A stretch of 34,253 nt of DNA from an uncultured Oscillospiraceae bacterium (GTDB taxonomy: Bacteria > Bacillota > Clostridia > Oscillospirales > Acutalibacteraceae). A program made the position numbers and the translations under genes. The notes below the pieces were generated by a model. The model was given only the letters and a program-made list of their open reading frames with translations. It was not told where the DNA came from and did no database searches. This document shows positions 8,963 through 17,051 of the stretch, one piece after another. Location: contig CAJMBP010000008.1 of assembly GCA_905211675.1 (NCBI GenBank), positions 1 to 34,253 of the forward strand. The letters run 5' to 3'. Within the stretch, counting starts at the first letter, position 1. Each line of letters opens with the position of its first letter.

Positions 8963-10332
8963 TATCTAAACACATCCACCGATGTAAATCTTGTGTACTG
9001 ACCGTCCCAATGAAGCTGTATTACGCCCGTTTCACCGTGACGGTTTTTGGCTACAATACACTCTGCCTTTGATTCGTCGCTTAAATCCTCGTCGGAATTT
9101 TTTTCGCTGTCGTAATAAGCGTCACGGTAAAGGAAAAGTACAATATCTGCATCCTGCTCAATAGAACCCGAATCACGAAGGTCTGAAAGTGCGGGCTTGT
9201 GAGATTTGCCCTTTGTTTCGGTTCCGCGAGACAACTGCGCGCAGGCTATTATCGGTATTTTTAATTCCTTTGCCATGATTTTAAGACTGCGTGTAATTTC
9301 GGAAATTTCCTGAACCCTGTTGTCATTTTGACGCGGAGAATGCATAAGACCCAAATAGTCTATCACAACCAAATCAACGCGCTTCATACGGCGCAGTTTT
9401 GCCTTCATTTCGGGCACGGTTATATTGGATGTTTCGTCAAAATATATCTCGGCTTTTGAAAGGTTTTCACCTGCTTGGGTAAGCCTTGTCCACTCCTCAG
9501 GCTCAAGCTCGCCTGTGCGCAGTTTTTCACTCTTTATTGCGGCTTCGCTTGAAAGCATACGCTGTGCCAACTGGTCACGGGTCATCTCTAACGAGAAAAA
9601 GCAAACGGTTTTTCCTGCATTTACGGCAACATTTCTTGCTATATTAAGCGCAAACGATGTTTTACCCATACCGGGTCGGGCGCCCAAAATGATTAGGTCA
9701 GACTTATTTAAGCCCGTAATCATTTTGTCAAGCGCGCCTATACCCGACGGTATTCCTATGTAATCGTCGCGTGTTTCGGGATCGTTAATTTTGGTGAGTC
9801 GGTCATAGGTTTCGGCTGAAATTACATCCTTTATGTGTGTAAGACCGCCGATTTCCCTGCCGTCTCTTATTTCAAAAATACGCTGTTCGGCAGAATCTAA
9901 CAATCTGCCCGAATCCATTGTATTCTCGTTTATATCCTTAATAATACCCTGCGCGGCACCCATAAGCGCGCGCTGATAATACTGCTCTCTGATAATGCCG
10001 ACATAGGTCATAACATTGGCAGATGACGGAACGGTTTGAACAAGCTTTGTCAGATATTCTTTTCCGCCGGTTTCATCGTAAACGCCGTCTTTTTTGAGCC
10101 TTTCGAGCAAAGATATAAAGTCAATAGATTGACTGAGCTCATACATAGATGAAATGGCAGAGTAAATTTCTCGGTGCTGCGGAATATAAAAATATTCGCT
10201 TCGCACCTGCACCGCAACCTCATTTATGCAGTTAGGGTCAATTACCATAGAGCCGAGAACAGCCTGCTCGGCGTCAACGGAATAGGGTAATCTTCCGCCG
10301 TCTATATCATAAATAAGTCTGTTATCGCTCAT
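8962..10332 (-). CDS. dnaB: Replicative DNA helicase DnaB
   Basis: A 456-residue hexameric helicase of the replication fork (the Bacillus name is DnaC). The N-terminal helical domain begins PYSVDAEQAVLGSM, the site where primase and loader usually dock. The RecA-like domain has Walker A GARPGMGKTS near residues 216-225, Walker B VVIDYLGLM and the arginine-finger region SDLRDSGSIEQDAD. There is no intein. It lies 7 bases after rplI, an arrangement common in Firmicutes, inside the rnj-to-ftsH operon. Confidence 0.96.
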   Translation of the reverse strand: MSDNRLIYDIDGGRLPYSVDAEQAVLGSMVIDPNCINEVAVQVRSEYFYIPQHREIYSAISSMYELSQSIDFISLLERLKKDGVYDETGGKEYLTKLVQTVPSSANVMTYVGIIREQYYQRALMGAAQGIIKDINENTMDSGRLLDSAEQRIFEIRDGREIGGLTHIKDVISAETYDRLTKINDPETRDDYIGIPSGIGALDKMITGLNKSDLIILGARPGMGKTSFALNIARNVAVNAGKTVCFFSLEMTRDQLAQRMLSSEAAIKSEKLRTGELEPEEWTRLTQAGENLSKAEIYFDETSNITVPEMKAKLRRMKRVDLVVIDYLGLMHSPRQNDNRVQEISEITRSLKIMAKELKIPIIACAQLSRGTETKGKSHKPALSDLRDSGSIEQDADIVLFLYRDAYYDSEKNSDEDLSDESKAECIVAKNRHGETGVIQLHWDGQYTRFTSVDVFR

Positions 10333-10339
10333 AACAAAA

Positions 10340-10780
10340 TTACTCCGTTACATTTACAGTAATTTTAGCCGTTATTCCTGTATAAAGTTTAATTTCGGCA
10401 GTATATTGACCGAAGTTTTTAATGTCGGCAACATTCATTTTTTTGCGGTCAACCGTAATTCCAAGCTCGGTCTTTATTTGCTCCGCAATTTCTTTTGATG
10501 TTACACTGCCGAAAAGACGGCCGCCGGAGCCTGCCTTTGCCTTAACGGTAACGCTTTTGCCCTGCAATTTTGCCGCCGTTGCCTTTGCGGCGTCAATTTC
10601 CTCTTGTTTATGGTGAGCTGCGGCAGCCTCACGGCTTTTAAGCTCCGACATAGCTGCAGAATCTGCCTCTACCGCCAAATTTTTAGGAAACAGAAAATTG
10701 CGTGCGTATCCGTCGGACACATTGCAAAGCTCGCCTTTTTTTCCCTTGCCCTTTACATCGGCCGTTAAAATTACCTTCAT
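10340..10780 (-). CDS. rplI: 50S ribosomal protein L9
   Basis: A 146-residue L9 protein of the large subunit that helps limit frameshifting. The N-terminal rRNA-binding domain has the signature VSDGYARNFLFPKNLA (residues 22-37). A long alanine- and lysine-rich connecting helix follows, then the C-terminal domain GSGGRLFGSVTSKEIA. The length is normal. An AAGGAAG ribosome binding site lies before ATG 10780. A strong stem-loop separates it from rnj upstream. Confidence 0.97.
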   Translation of the reverse strand: MKVILTADVKGKGKKGELCNVSDGYARNFLFPKNLAVEADSAAMSELKSREAAAAHHKQEEIDAAKATAAKLQGKSVTVKAKAGSGGRLFGSVTSKEIAEQIKTELGITVDRKKMNVADIKNFGQYTAEIKLYTGITAKITVNVTE

Positions 10781-10816
10781 ATATATAACTTCCTTTCAAG
10801 TGTAAAAGTCTATGTA

Positions 10817-10839
10817 ACACAAGGCATAAAGCCTTGTGT
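10817..10839 (-). other. Intercistronic stem-loop between rnj and rplI
   Basis: A perfect 9-bp stem ACACAAGGC/GCCTTGTGT with a 5-base loop begins about five bases after the rnj stop. No T tract follows on the minus strand, so it is not an intrinsic terminator. It could be an mRNA processing or 3'-end stability element that uncouples rnj and rplI expression. Confidence 0.6.
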
Positions 10840-10843
10840 ACCG

Positions 10844-12742
10844 CTATACCTCCATAATTATGGGAAGTATCATCGGACTTCTGTGTGTTTTGCTGTATAA
10901 AAACTTTGCAACCCCGTCTTTTATACGCGTTTTAAGTGTGTTCCAATCTTTTACACCCAAAACATAACAGTTTTCAAGCACATTGCATACAACACGGTCA
11001 AGCTGTTCCATAAGCTCTTCGGATTCTTTAACATACACAAATCCGCGTGAAACAATATCGGGACCCGACACAACCTCACGGGTAATTCCGTCTATTGAAA
11101 CGGTAACCACTATTATTCCGTCTTCAGCCAAATGCTTGCGGTCACGAAGCACTATACTGCCTACATCGCCTACGCCGAGGCCGTCAACAAGCACACGGCC
11201 TGCCGTTACCGTTTCGGTGCATTTTATACCGTTTTCGGAAATTTCAAAAACATTACCGTTTGCGCCTATCATAACCGAATTATAATCAAGCCCCATGGCA
11301 TACGCCATTTGCGCATGCTTATAAAGATGCTTTTGTTCACCGTGTATGGGTATAAAATATTTCGGTTTTACAATGCTCAACATCAGTTTTTGTTCTTCTT
11401 GACAAGCGTGACCCGAAACATGAACGTCATACATTTTTTCGTAAACAACATTTGCGCCGCGCTTCATAAGCTCGTTCACAACTCGGCTTACGAGCTTTTC
11501 GTTACCCGGTATCGGTGTTGCAGATATAATTATCATATCGCCGGGGTTGATTTCAACCTGACGGTGCTCTGAAGACGCCATTCTCGACAATGCCGACATC
11601 GGCTCGCCCTGACTGCCTGTAGTAATTACCACAAGCTCGTCGGGAGCATAATTTTTTATGGCGTCAATGTCAACAAGCACACCGTTCGGCAGATGCAAAT
11701 AACCGAGCTCGGCGGCAACATTTACCACATTTATCATACTTCTGCCCGATACGGCAACCTTTCGGTTACAGCGTGCAGCCTCGTCGATTATTTGCTGTAT
11801 TCTGTGAATATTTGACGAGAAGGTCGCAACTATTATGCGATGACCCTCTGCTTTTTTAAAAAGTGTTGAAAAGGATTCGCCGACAAGTCTTTCAGACGCG
11901 GTATATCCCGAGCGTTCTGCGTTTGTAGAGTCTGAAAGCATGGCCAGCACGCCTTTTTTTCCGAGTTCTGCAAAACGGGCAAGGTCAATCACCTTATCGT
12001 CAATGGGGGTTGTGTCAATTTTAAAATCGCCCATGTGCACCACGGTGCCTGCCCCGCAGGTGATTGCAAAGCCTACCGAATCGGGAATAGAGTGATTTAC
12101 ATGTATAAATTCAACATTAAATTTGCCTAAGGTTACACTTTGCCCTGCCTTCACCTCGTTAAGTTTAGCGTCACCGAGCAGTTTATGCTCTTTAAGCTTA
12201 CCCGAAATAAGACCGATGGTAAGTCGGGTTGCATATATGGGCAAATTGAAGTTTTTAAGCAGATACGGTATAGCGCCTATATGGTCTTCATGACCGTGTG
12301 TTACAACCAAGCCTTTAATTTTGTCTTTATTTTCGAGCACATAGGTAAAATCGGGAATAACGCTATCTACACCCGGTGTTTCCTCATCGGGAAAGGTCAT
12401 TCCGCAATCAACAAGAATCATATCGCCCTCATACTCATAAAGGGTAATATTTTTACCCACTTCACCCAATCCGCCAAGCGGTATTATTCTTACAGGACTT
12501 GCAGGTGCCTTGGGTTTGGAAGTCCGTTTTTTTGAAGCCGAATTATATTGTTTTTGCGGGGTTTTTTTCTTTTGAGGCGGTCTGTTTGACGGCTTTGAGG
12601 TTTTAGCTTTTGAAGAACTGTTTTCAGCGTTTTTAGAACCCCCGCTGACAAGATTTTGTACGCCGCGTTTTGCGGCTGAATCCTTTTTCTGTTTGTTGTT
12701 TGCATTTGCCGGTTTTTTTGCTTTGTTATTACTTTCAATCAT
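10844..12742 (-). CDS. rnj: Ribonuclease J with a long basic N-terminal extension
   Basis: A 632-residue metallo-beta-lactamase/beta-CASP nuclease with endo- and 5'-3' exonuclease activity in mRNA decay and rRNA maturation. The catalytic core starts near residue 85 with VRIIPLGGLGEVGKN, the point where typical RNase J proteins begin. The zinc motif THGHEDHIGAIPY follows. Later conserved blocks include MLSDSTNAERSGYT and the C-terminal HVSGHACQEEQ. The first ~84 residues are lysine-, serine-, asparagine- and proline-rich and look disordered. GGAGG lies 13 bases before ATG 12742, a rather long gap, but no better in-frame ATG exists upstream. It is the first gene of the housekeeping operon. Confidence 0.95.
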   Translation of the reverse strand: MIESNNKAKKPANANNKQKKDSAAKRGVQNLVSGGSKNAENSSSKAKTSKPSNRPPQKKKTPQKQYNSASKKRTSKPKAPASPVRIIPLGGLGEVGKNITLYEYEGDMILVDCGMTFPDEETPGVDSVIPDFTYVLENKDKIKGLVVTHGHEDHIGAIPYLLKNFNLPIYATRLTIGLISGKLKEHKLLGDAKLNEVKAGQSVTLGKFNVEFIHVNHSIPDSVGFAITCGAGTVVHMGDFKIDTTPIDDKVIDLARFAELGKKGVLAMLSDSTNAERSGYTASERLVGESFSTLFKKAEGHRIIVATFSSNIHRIQQIIDEAARCNRKVAVSGRSMINVVNVAAELGYLHLPNGVLVDIDAIKNYAPDELVVITTGSQGEPMSALSRMASSEHRQVEINPGDMIIISATPIPGNEKLVSRVVNELMKRGANVVYEKMYDVHVSGHACQEEQKLMLSIVKPKYFIPIHGEQKHLYKHAQMAYAMGLDYNSVMIGANGNVFEISENGIKCTETVTAGRVLVDGLGVGDVGSIVLRDRKHLAEDGIIVVTVSIDGITREVVSGPDIVSRGFVYVKESEELMEQLDRVVCNVLENCYVLGVKDWNTLKTRIKDGVAKFLYSKTHRSPMILPIIMEV

Positions 12743-12788
12743 TAAAATAAATTTACCTCCGATAAATCAAAAAAATATGTAATATAAA

Positions 12789-12809
12789 TCTGTATCCTGC
12801 CGATACAGA
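12789..12809 (-). other. Hairpin in the rnj 5' leader
   Basis: TCTGTATC and GATACAGA form a perfect 8-bp inverted repeat with a 5-base loop about 45-65 bases before the rnj start, inside the predicted leader. It could be a 5' stabilising hairpin, an autoregulatory site or a protein operator. The sequence does not decide between these. Confidence 0.5.
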
Positions 12810-12857
12810 ATAAAATTCAAAATCAAGGTGACATTACCCCAAGATAATAATATATAT

Positions 12858-12887
12858 ATTTTACTATCAATATACATAACTTGTCAA
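12858..12887 (-). promoter_or_regulatory. Promoter of the rnj-rplI-dnaB-tilS-hpt-ftsH operon
   Basis: On the minus strand TTGACA (12882-12887) and TAAAAT (12858-12863) are spaced 18 bp. It predicts a leader of about 110 bases before rnj. The remaining intergenic DNA (12743-12933) is A+T rich and has no gene that I would support. Confidence 0.6.
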
Positions 12888-12933
12888 GAACAAATATACA
12901 TATATAACAGTATTGTTTTATTTTGTTTTTTAT

Positions 12934-12980
12934 AATCAAAAAATTTCCGAATGTCGCATAACATTCGGAAATTTTTGATT
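12934..12980 (-). terminator. Terminator of the uxuA operon
   Basis: Arms 12934-12954 and 12961-12980 (core ACATTCGGAAA/TTTCCGAATGT, one bulged base) form a long hairpin with a TTTTTT tract on the minus strand. It starts directly at the stop codon of the last dehydrogenase gene. Confidence 0.85.
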
Positions 12981-14158
12981 TACCAATTAACCTGCCAGCG
13001 TTTTGAATATCTGCCACTGGCCTGTTTGTTTTTAATCGGTTCGCCGGCTTTTGAATTTTGAATTTTCTCTCCTAACAGACCGTCAAACTCGTTGCAGTCA
13101 AACGGCAGCTTCACGGTTGCACCGCCCTTCCAAGAAGAAAGATATGCCGCGTTTGAAAGCGTGAGCTCATATATACCGTCTGTGCCGGGAGAAATCAACT
13201 GCTCGCCGTTTTGTATCGAATTTATAAAATTTTGAATAATCAACTTGTGAGCTGAAATATTTGAATTTTGCGAAACAAACTCCTCGTAATCGCACTTAAT
13301 ACTCGGAAACAGTTCGGTTGAATTAAAACAGATTTCGCGTTCGTCGCGGGGTAGCTTCCACCATTTGAGAACGCCATTTTCTATAACAATTTTGCCCAAG
13401 GTTCCCGAAATTTCAAGTCGGTTGGTACCTGGAAATTCACCCGTTGAAGTAATAAACACACCCGTTGCGCCGTTTTTGTATCGGGTTTTGAGTATAACAT
13501 CATCTTCAACCTCTATATTATGGTATTTTCCTACTTCGCAGTCGGCTGTTACCTCACACGGCATACCGCAAATCCATTGCCATAGGTCAAGATTGTGCGG
13601 AGCCTGATTAAGAAGCACGCCGCCGCCCTCGCCCGACCATGTGGCACGCCAGCCTGCCGAATTGTAATAGTTTTGAGTACGGTACCAGTTTGTAATTATC
13701 CAAACGGTGCGTTTAAGCTCACCCAAGGCACCGCTTTTTAAAATTTCACGCGCCTTTGCAAACACATCATTTGTGCGCTGATTAAACATAATCGCAAACT
13801 TTTTATCACTTGATTTTGCAATTTCGTTTATCGCCATTGCCTTACTTACGGTAATATCTACCGGCTTTTCAACCAAAACATTAAGTTTTGATTCTAAAGC
13901 CTTAGCGGCAATATCACAGTGAAGCTTGTGCGGTGTTGATACAATAACCGCGTCAATAAGACCACTGTCAAACATTTTTCGGTAATCGTCAAACACCGCA
14001 ACATTATTATAATTTTCCGTGCAGAATAGTCTGCGGTCAGGCGAAATATCGCAAACTGCGGTCAAAACCGCACCGTGAACCTCGCCGCCGAAAATCGTGT
14101 TAGCATGCGCAGTACCTATGTTGCCTATGCCTACAATACCCACGCGAATTTCACTCAT
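12980..14158 (-). CDS. Gfo/Idh/MocA family oxidoreductase (paralogue 2 of the operon)
   Basis: A 392-residue NAD(P)-dependent sugar dehydrogenase. The Rossmann fold opens with VGIVGIGNIG, and the conserved lysine is in VEKP (K98). The active-site block GGGVLLNQAPHNLDLW supplies H188. The position of the usual aspartate four residues earlier is N184. It is clearly a paralogue of the preceding gene: both carry IITNWYR, WRATW, GEGGGVLLNQ and WQWICGMP. ATG 14158 is preferred over the GTG at 14167, because GCGGGTG then serves as the ribosome binding site. It is the last gene of the uxuA operon, with 15 bases between it and the preceding gene. It probably oxidises a sugar, sugar acid or glycoside, possibly at C3; the substrate is unknown. 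Confidence 0.88.
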   Translation of the reverse strand: MSEIRVGIVGIGNIGTAHANTIFGGEVHGAVLTAVCDISPDRRLFCTENYNNVAVFDDYRKMFDSGLIDAVIVSTPHKLHCDIAAKALESKLNVLVEKPVDITVSKAMAINEIAKSSDKKFAIMFNQRTNDVFAKAREILKSGALGELKRTVWIITNWYRTQNYYNSAGWRATWSGEGGGVLLNQAPHNLDLWQWICGMPCEVTADCEVGKYHNIEVEDDVILKTRYKNGATGVFITSTGEFPGTNRLEISGTLGKIVIENGVLKWWKLPRDEREICFNSTELFPSIKCDYEEFVSQNSNISAHKLIIQNFINSIQNGEQLISPGTDGIYELTLSNAAYLSSWKGGATVKLPFDCNEFDGLLGEKIQNSKAGEPIKNKQASGRYSKRWQVNW

Positions 14159-14173
14159 ATATAACACCCGCTT

Positions 14174-15355
14174 TTATTTTTTTGCGCCGCCGTATGTGCC
14201 GCTTGTGTCCGCAAAGGTTTCGGTTACATTTTCTTTCTTTTTAGAGGTTGCAACGCGCTTCATAAGCTCATCATAATAAAGGTCTTCGTCAAACGGCAAT
14301 TCAATCTCTTTACCGAGGAAAGAGGAAAGATGCATTGCATTCGAAAGCATAAGACCGTTAATGCCCTCGGCGCCCTCGGCTACAAGCGGTGTGCCGTGCA
14401 AAATGTTGCCTGCCCAAGCGTTTACAACACCTATGTGCTGAGGATTTGATTTCTCGATTTCAATTTCAAGATTATGAGTCGGAACCGAACCGAATACCTC
14501 GGTATTTGTTTTCGTAAACTCAGATTCTTTTACATCAAATTCGGTAACGGTAAGCTTGTCGTCCTCTACAACCAGCTTTGCGCCGTCCATTTGAATTTCA
14601 AACCGGTTTGTACCCTTGCCGTCACCGGTAGTAGTCACAAACACACCGGTAGCGCCGTTTTCGTACTCAACAAATGTTGTTACATCGTCGTCAACCTCGA
14701 TATCGTGCCATTTGCCGTACTTGATTTTCGAAAGCACCTTAACGGGCATTCCGCATATCCACTGCCAAAGGTCTAACTGATGCGGGCACTGATTAAGAAG
14801 CACGCCGCCGCCTTCGCCCGCCCATGTGGCGCGCCAATCGCTTGAATTATAATATGCCTGTGAGCGATACCAGTTGGTAATAATCCAATTTGTACGGCGA
14901 ATTTCACCGTATTTGCCCGAATGAACAAGCTCGTACATTTTACGGTAAACGGGGTTTGTGCGCTGGTTAAACATCATTCCGAAAACAGCATTCGGATATT
15001 GCTTTGAAGCGGCAATCATTTCACGAACCTGTTTGGTATAAACGCCTGCCGGTTTTTCGCACATAACATGAATTCCGCGTTTCATACACTCAATCGAATA
15101 TTTAGGATGATCATAATGCGGTACCGCAACTATGCATGAGTCAATAAGACCGCTGTCAAGCATTTCAATAGCGTCGGTAAAGTATGTAATATTTGCATCG
15201 GGATATTTGTTTTTACCAAACTCAATGCGCTTGGGATTTTTATCGCATATAGCAACCAAGTCAACCTCGGGGCAGTTGCCGCCCATAATATTTGCGGTAT
15301 GTCCCGTACCCATATTACCGAAGCCGATTATACCGAGTTTAATTTTATTATCCAT
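14174..15355 (-). CDS. Gfo/Idh/MocA family oxidoreductase (paralogue 1 of the operon)
   Basis: A 393-residue dehydrogenase with Rossmann motif LGIIGFGNMG, lysine in CEKP (K101), and GGGVLLNQCPHQLDLW giving N188 and H192. As in its neighbour, asparagine replaces the aspartate seen in inositol dehydrogenases. The charged C-terminal tail ends SGTYGGAKK; the paralogue has SGRY in a similar place. ATG 15355 is chosen: AAAGGAAGG lies 9 bases upstream, and an in-frame TTG at 15376 is just before that site. Having two diverged copies in tandem suggests two different substrates or two steps, for example oxidation and later re-reduction. Family members act on inositols, glucosides and amino or deoxy sugars, so the function cannot be assigned further. 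Confidence 0.88.
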   Translation of the reverse strand: MDNKIKLGIIGFGNMGTGHTANIMGGNCPEVDLVAICDKNPKRIEFGKNKYPDANITYFTDAIEMLDSGLIDSCIVAVPHYDHPKYSIECMKRGIHVMCEKPAGVYTKQVREMIAASKQYPNAVFGMMFNQRTNPVYRKMYELVHSGKYGEIRRTNWIITNWYRSQAYYNSSDWRATWAGEGGGVLLNQCPHQLDLWQWICGMPVKVLSKIKYGKWHDIEVDDDVTTFVEYENGATGVFVTTTGDGKGTNRFEIQMDGAKLVVEDDKLTVTEFDVKESEFTKTNTEVFGSVPTHNLEIEIEKSNPQHIGVVNAWAGNILHGTPLVAEGAEGINGLMLSNAMHLSSFLGKEIELPFDEDLYYDELMKRVATSKKKENVTETFADTSGTYGGAKK

Positions 15356-15376
15356 AACAATATACCTTCCTTTCAA

Positions 15377-16153
15377 TTAAAAGCCACAAGATTTCAAATA
15401 ATTATAACTGCGTTTTACGCAATCAAACGGGTCTTCGCCGTGACATTCGTCCTGCTCAACCAGCATGTATTTTACACCGCAGGTTTCGGCTTTTTCAAAT
15501 ATGCGGTCAAAATTGATATTGCCTTCGCCTACTACCGCGATATGATCGGACGGATTTTTTGCCTGTGGGTCAAAATAATAGTCTTTCAAATGGATTATCG
15601 GAATTCTGCCACTTAATTTTTCCATCCAAGCAGCAGGGTCGCCGCCTGCAGCCTGAACCCAGAACACATCAAGAACAAAACCTAATTCATCCTTGTCAAA
15701 ATCCTTCATAATTCTTTCGATAATACGGGTGTCGGCGCCGAATCTCAAGAACTCTTTGGCGTGGTTGTGATACATAAAGCTTTTTCCGTTTTCTTTAATC
15801 TCTTTTGCCACGGGTTTATAAATTTTCACAAAATCATCGTATGTTCTGCCCTCGGCAGTATCGGAAAAATCAAAGCATCCGAGCCCTATATAATCACAGC
15901 CGAAAATTTCATGATTTTTACAAACTGTTTTAAGATCTCCGCCCGTAAGCTGCGGAACGGGAGTATGGGTTAAAACACACTTTAAGCCATTCTTCTTGAG
16001 CTGCTCTGCAAGCCATTCGGGCTCGTAATCGCAAACACAGCTTATCTGAACATTTTTATAACCTATATCTGCTACCTTTTTAAGCGACTCTGCAAAATCG
16101 TCAAGATTTTTACAATGGTCGCGCAGGGTATAAAACTGAACTCCTATTTCCAT
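15377..16153 (-). CDS. Sugar phosphate isomerase/epimerase-like TIM-barrel protein
   Basis: A 258-residue AP-endonuclease-2/xylose-isomerase-like TIM barrel. Likely metal ligands are in YHNH (H129, H131), LDVFW (D162), IIHLKD (H188) and VEQDE (E233), so a divalent-metal site appears intact. This fold includes IolE-type dehydratases, ketose 3-epimerases, the E. coli 3-keto-guloside epimerase YcjR and subunits of C-glycoside lyases. Its place directly upstream of two Gfo/Idh genes matches the dehydrogenase plus TIM-barrel pairing of those systems. The stop codon lies within the ribosome-binding region of the next gene. The reaction is unknown; isomerisation, epimerisation or beta-elimination of a keto-sugar are the realistic options. 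Confidence 0.82.
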   Translation of the reverse strand: MEIGVQFYTLRDHCKNLDDFAESLKKVADIGYKNVQISCVCDYEPEWLAEQLKKNGLKCVLTHTPVPQLTGGDLKTVCKNHEIFGCDYIGLGCFDFSDTAEGRTYDDFVKIYKPVAKEIKENGKSFMYHNHAKEFLRFGADTRIIERIMKDFDKDELGFVLDVFWVQAAGGDPAAWMEKLSGRIPIIHLKDYYFDPQAKNPSDHIAVVGEGNINFDRIFEKAETCGVKYMLVEQDECHGEDPFDCVKRSYNYLKSCGF

Positions 16154-16176
16154 AAAACAACGCCTCTTTCTTTGGA

Positions 16177-17040
16177 TTATTTTACAGTATCTTCAAGTAA
16201 TTTTTTGAAGGTGTCGCAGGCAAAATCAAACGCCTCTTCATTGCTGCCGAATGATATTTCGCCGACATTGCTTTCTTCGCCCTCTCTTTCAAGACCCTGA
16301 AGACCTACAAATTCGGTAAGGTGAGGTTCCATTGTAAAGCAGGTGCCTCCCATAGCAATATATTCGGGAAGAATAATGTTATAATTACCCTCACCTCTAC
16401 CCGGAGGCACTACCGCGCCGTCAGACATTCTTGCGTCTTTTATATGAACATACTTAATGCGGTGCTTTAACATATTCCAAGCCCTTGCAGTATCCTCTTT
16501 GCACTGAACAAAGTTTGCTGTATCAAAAACGCCCTCAATTTCGGGGAAGGTATTGAGTATTTCAAGGCAACGGTCTGCAACATCGCCGTAAATACCCTTT
16601 TCATTTTCGTGACAGAAGGTAACGCCCGAGCCTTTCATAATGTCAAGCATTATGCCCATTCGTTCAATGACCTCGTTTTTATAATCGGCAGGATTTTTGT
16701 CTTTTGGAATAAAGAATGAAAAACCGCGAAGATTTTCGGAATCCAAAATATGAGCAATTTCTACCATACGCTTTAACATTTCAAGGTGGGCTGAAAAATC
16801 GCCTTTTTCAATATCTATTTTACCGACCGACGAGCCGATTGCCCATGTTACAAGACCTGCGTCATCAAGCTTTGCACGAACCTCACGCGCCTTTTCCGGT
16901 GTAACCGAAGCTATCCATTCGTTGTCAACATTGCGAATTTCAAGACCGGCAAGACCGTTGCGCTTCATAGCCTTAATCTGTTCATCAATAATAGGGCTAG
17001 CTTCATCGGCAAAGCCGAAAATTTTAATATTTTTATTCAT
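16177..17040 (-). CDS. Second sugar phosphate isomerase/epimerase-like TIM-barrel protein
   Basis: A 287-residue xylose-isomerase-like TIM barrel, very different from the neighbouring 258-residue protein. Candidate metal ligands are E145 or E147 in CHENEKG, D173 in GVFDTANF, H199 in YVHIKD and E238 in TMEPHL. The glycine-rich loop VPPGRGEGNYN (about 211-221) resembles the loop before the last metal ligand in hydroxypyruvate isomerase and tagatose/psicose epimerase relatives. It lies 23 bases before the 258-residue gene and 11 bases after the SDR gene, within the uxuA operon. The two barrels are too different to be a recent duplication, which implies separate steps. Substrate unknown. Confidence 0.82.
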   Translation of the reverse strand: MNKNIKIFGFADEASPIIDEQIKAMKRNGLAGLEIRNVDNEWIASVTPEKAREVRAKLDDAGLVTWAIGSSVGKIDIEKGDFSAHLEMLKRMVEIAHILDSENLRGFSFFIPKDKNPADYKNEVIERMGIMLDIMKGSGVTFCHENEKGIYGDVADRCLEILNTFPEIEGVFDTANFVQCKEDTARAWNMLKHRIKYVHIKDARMSDGAVVPPGRGEGNYNIILPEYIAMGGTCFTMEPHLTEFVGLQGLEREGEESNVGEISFGSNEEAFDFACDTFKKLLEDTVK

Positions 17041-17051
17041 TTTAATTCTCC

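Noticed and set aside
12823..13017. 64-codon minus-strand frame between rnj and the dehydrogenase gene
   Set aside because: It overlaps the dehydrogenase end, the operon terminator and the rnj promoter, and shows no recognisable protein features.
12980..15355. Myo-inositol (iol) catabolic genes
   Set aside because: Gfo/Idh and IolE-like folds occur, but no iolC, iolD, iolB or iolJ genes are here and the catalytic Asp of IolG is replaced.
12980..17040. A C-glycoside deglycosylation (DgpABC-type) operon
   Set aside because: The Gfo/Idh and TIM-barrel parts fit, but no small DgpB-like partner or transporter is present and the uxuA/SDR genes point to uronate metabolism, so the name is not justified.
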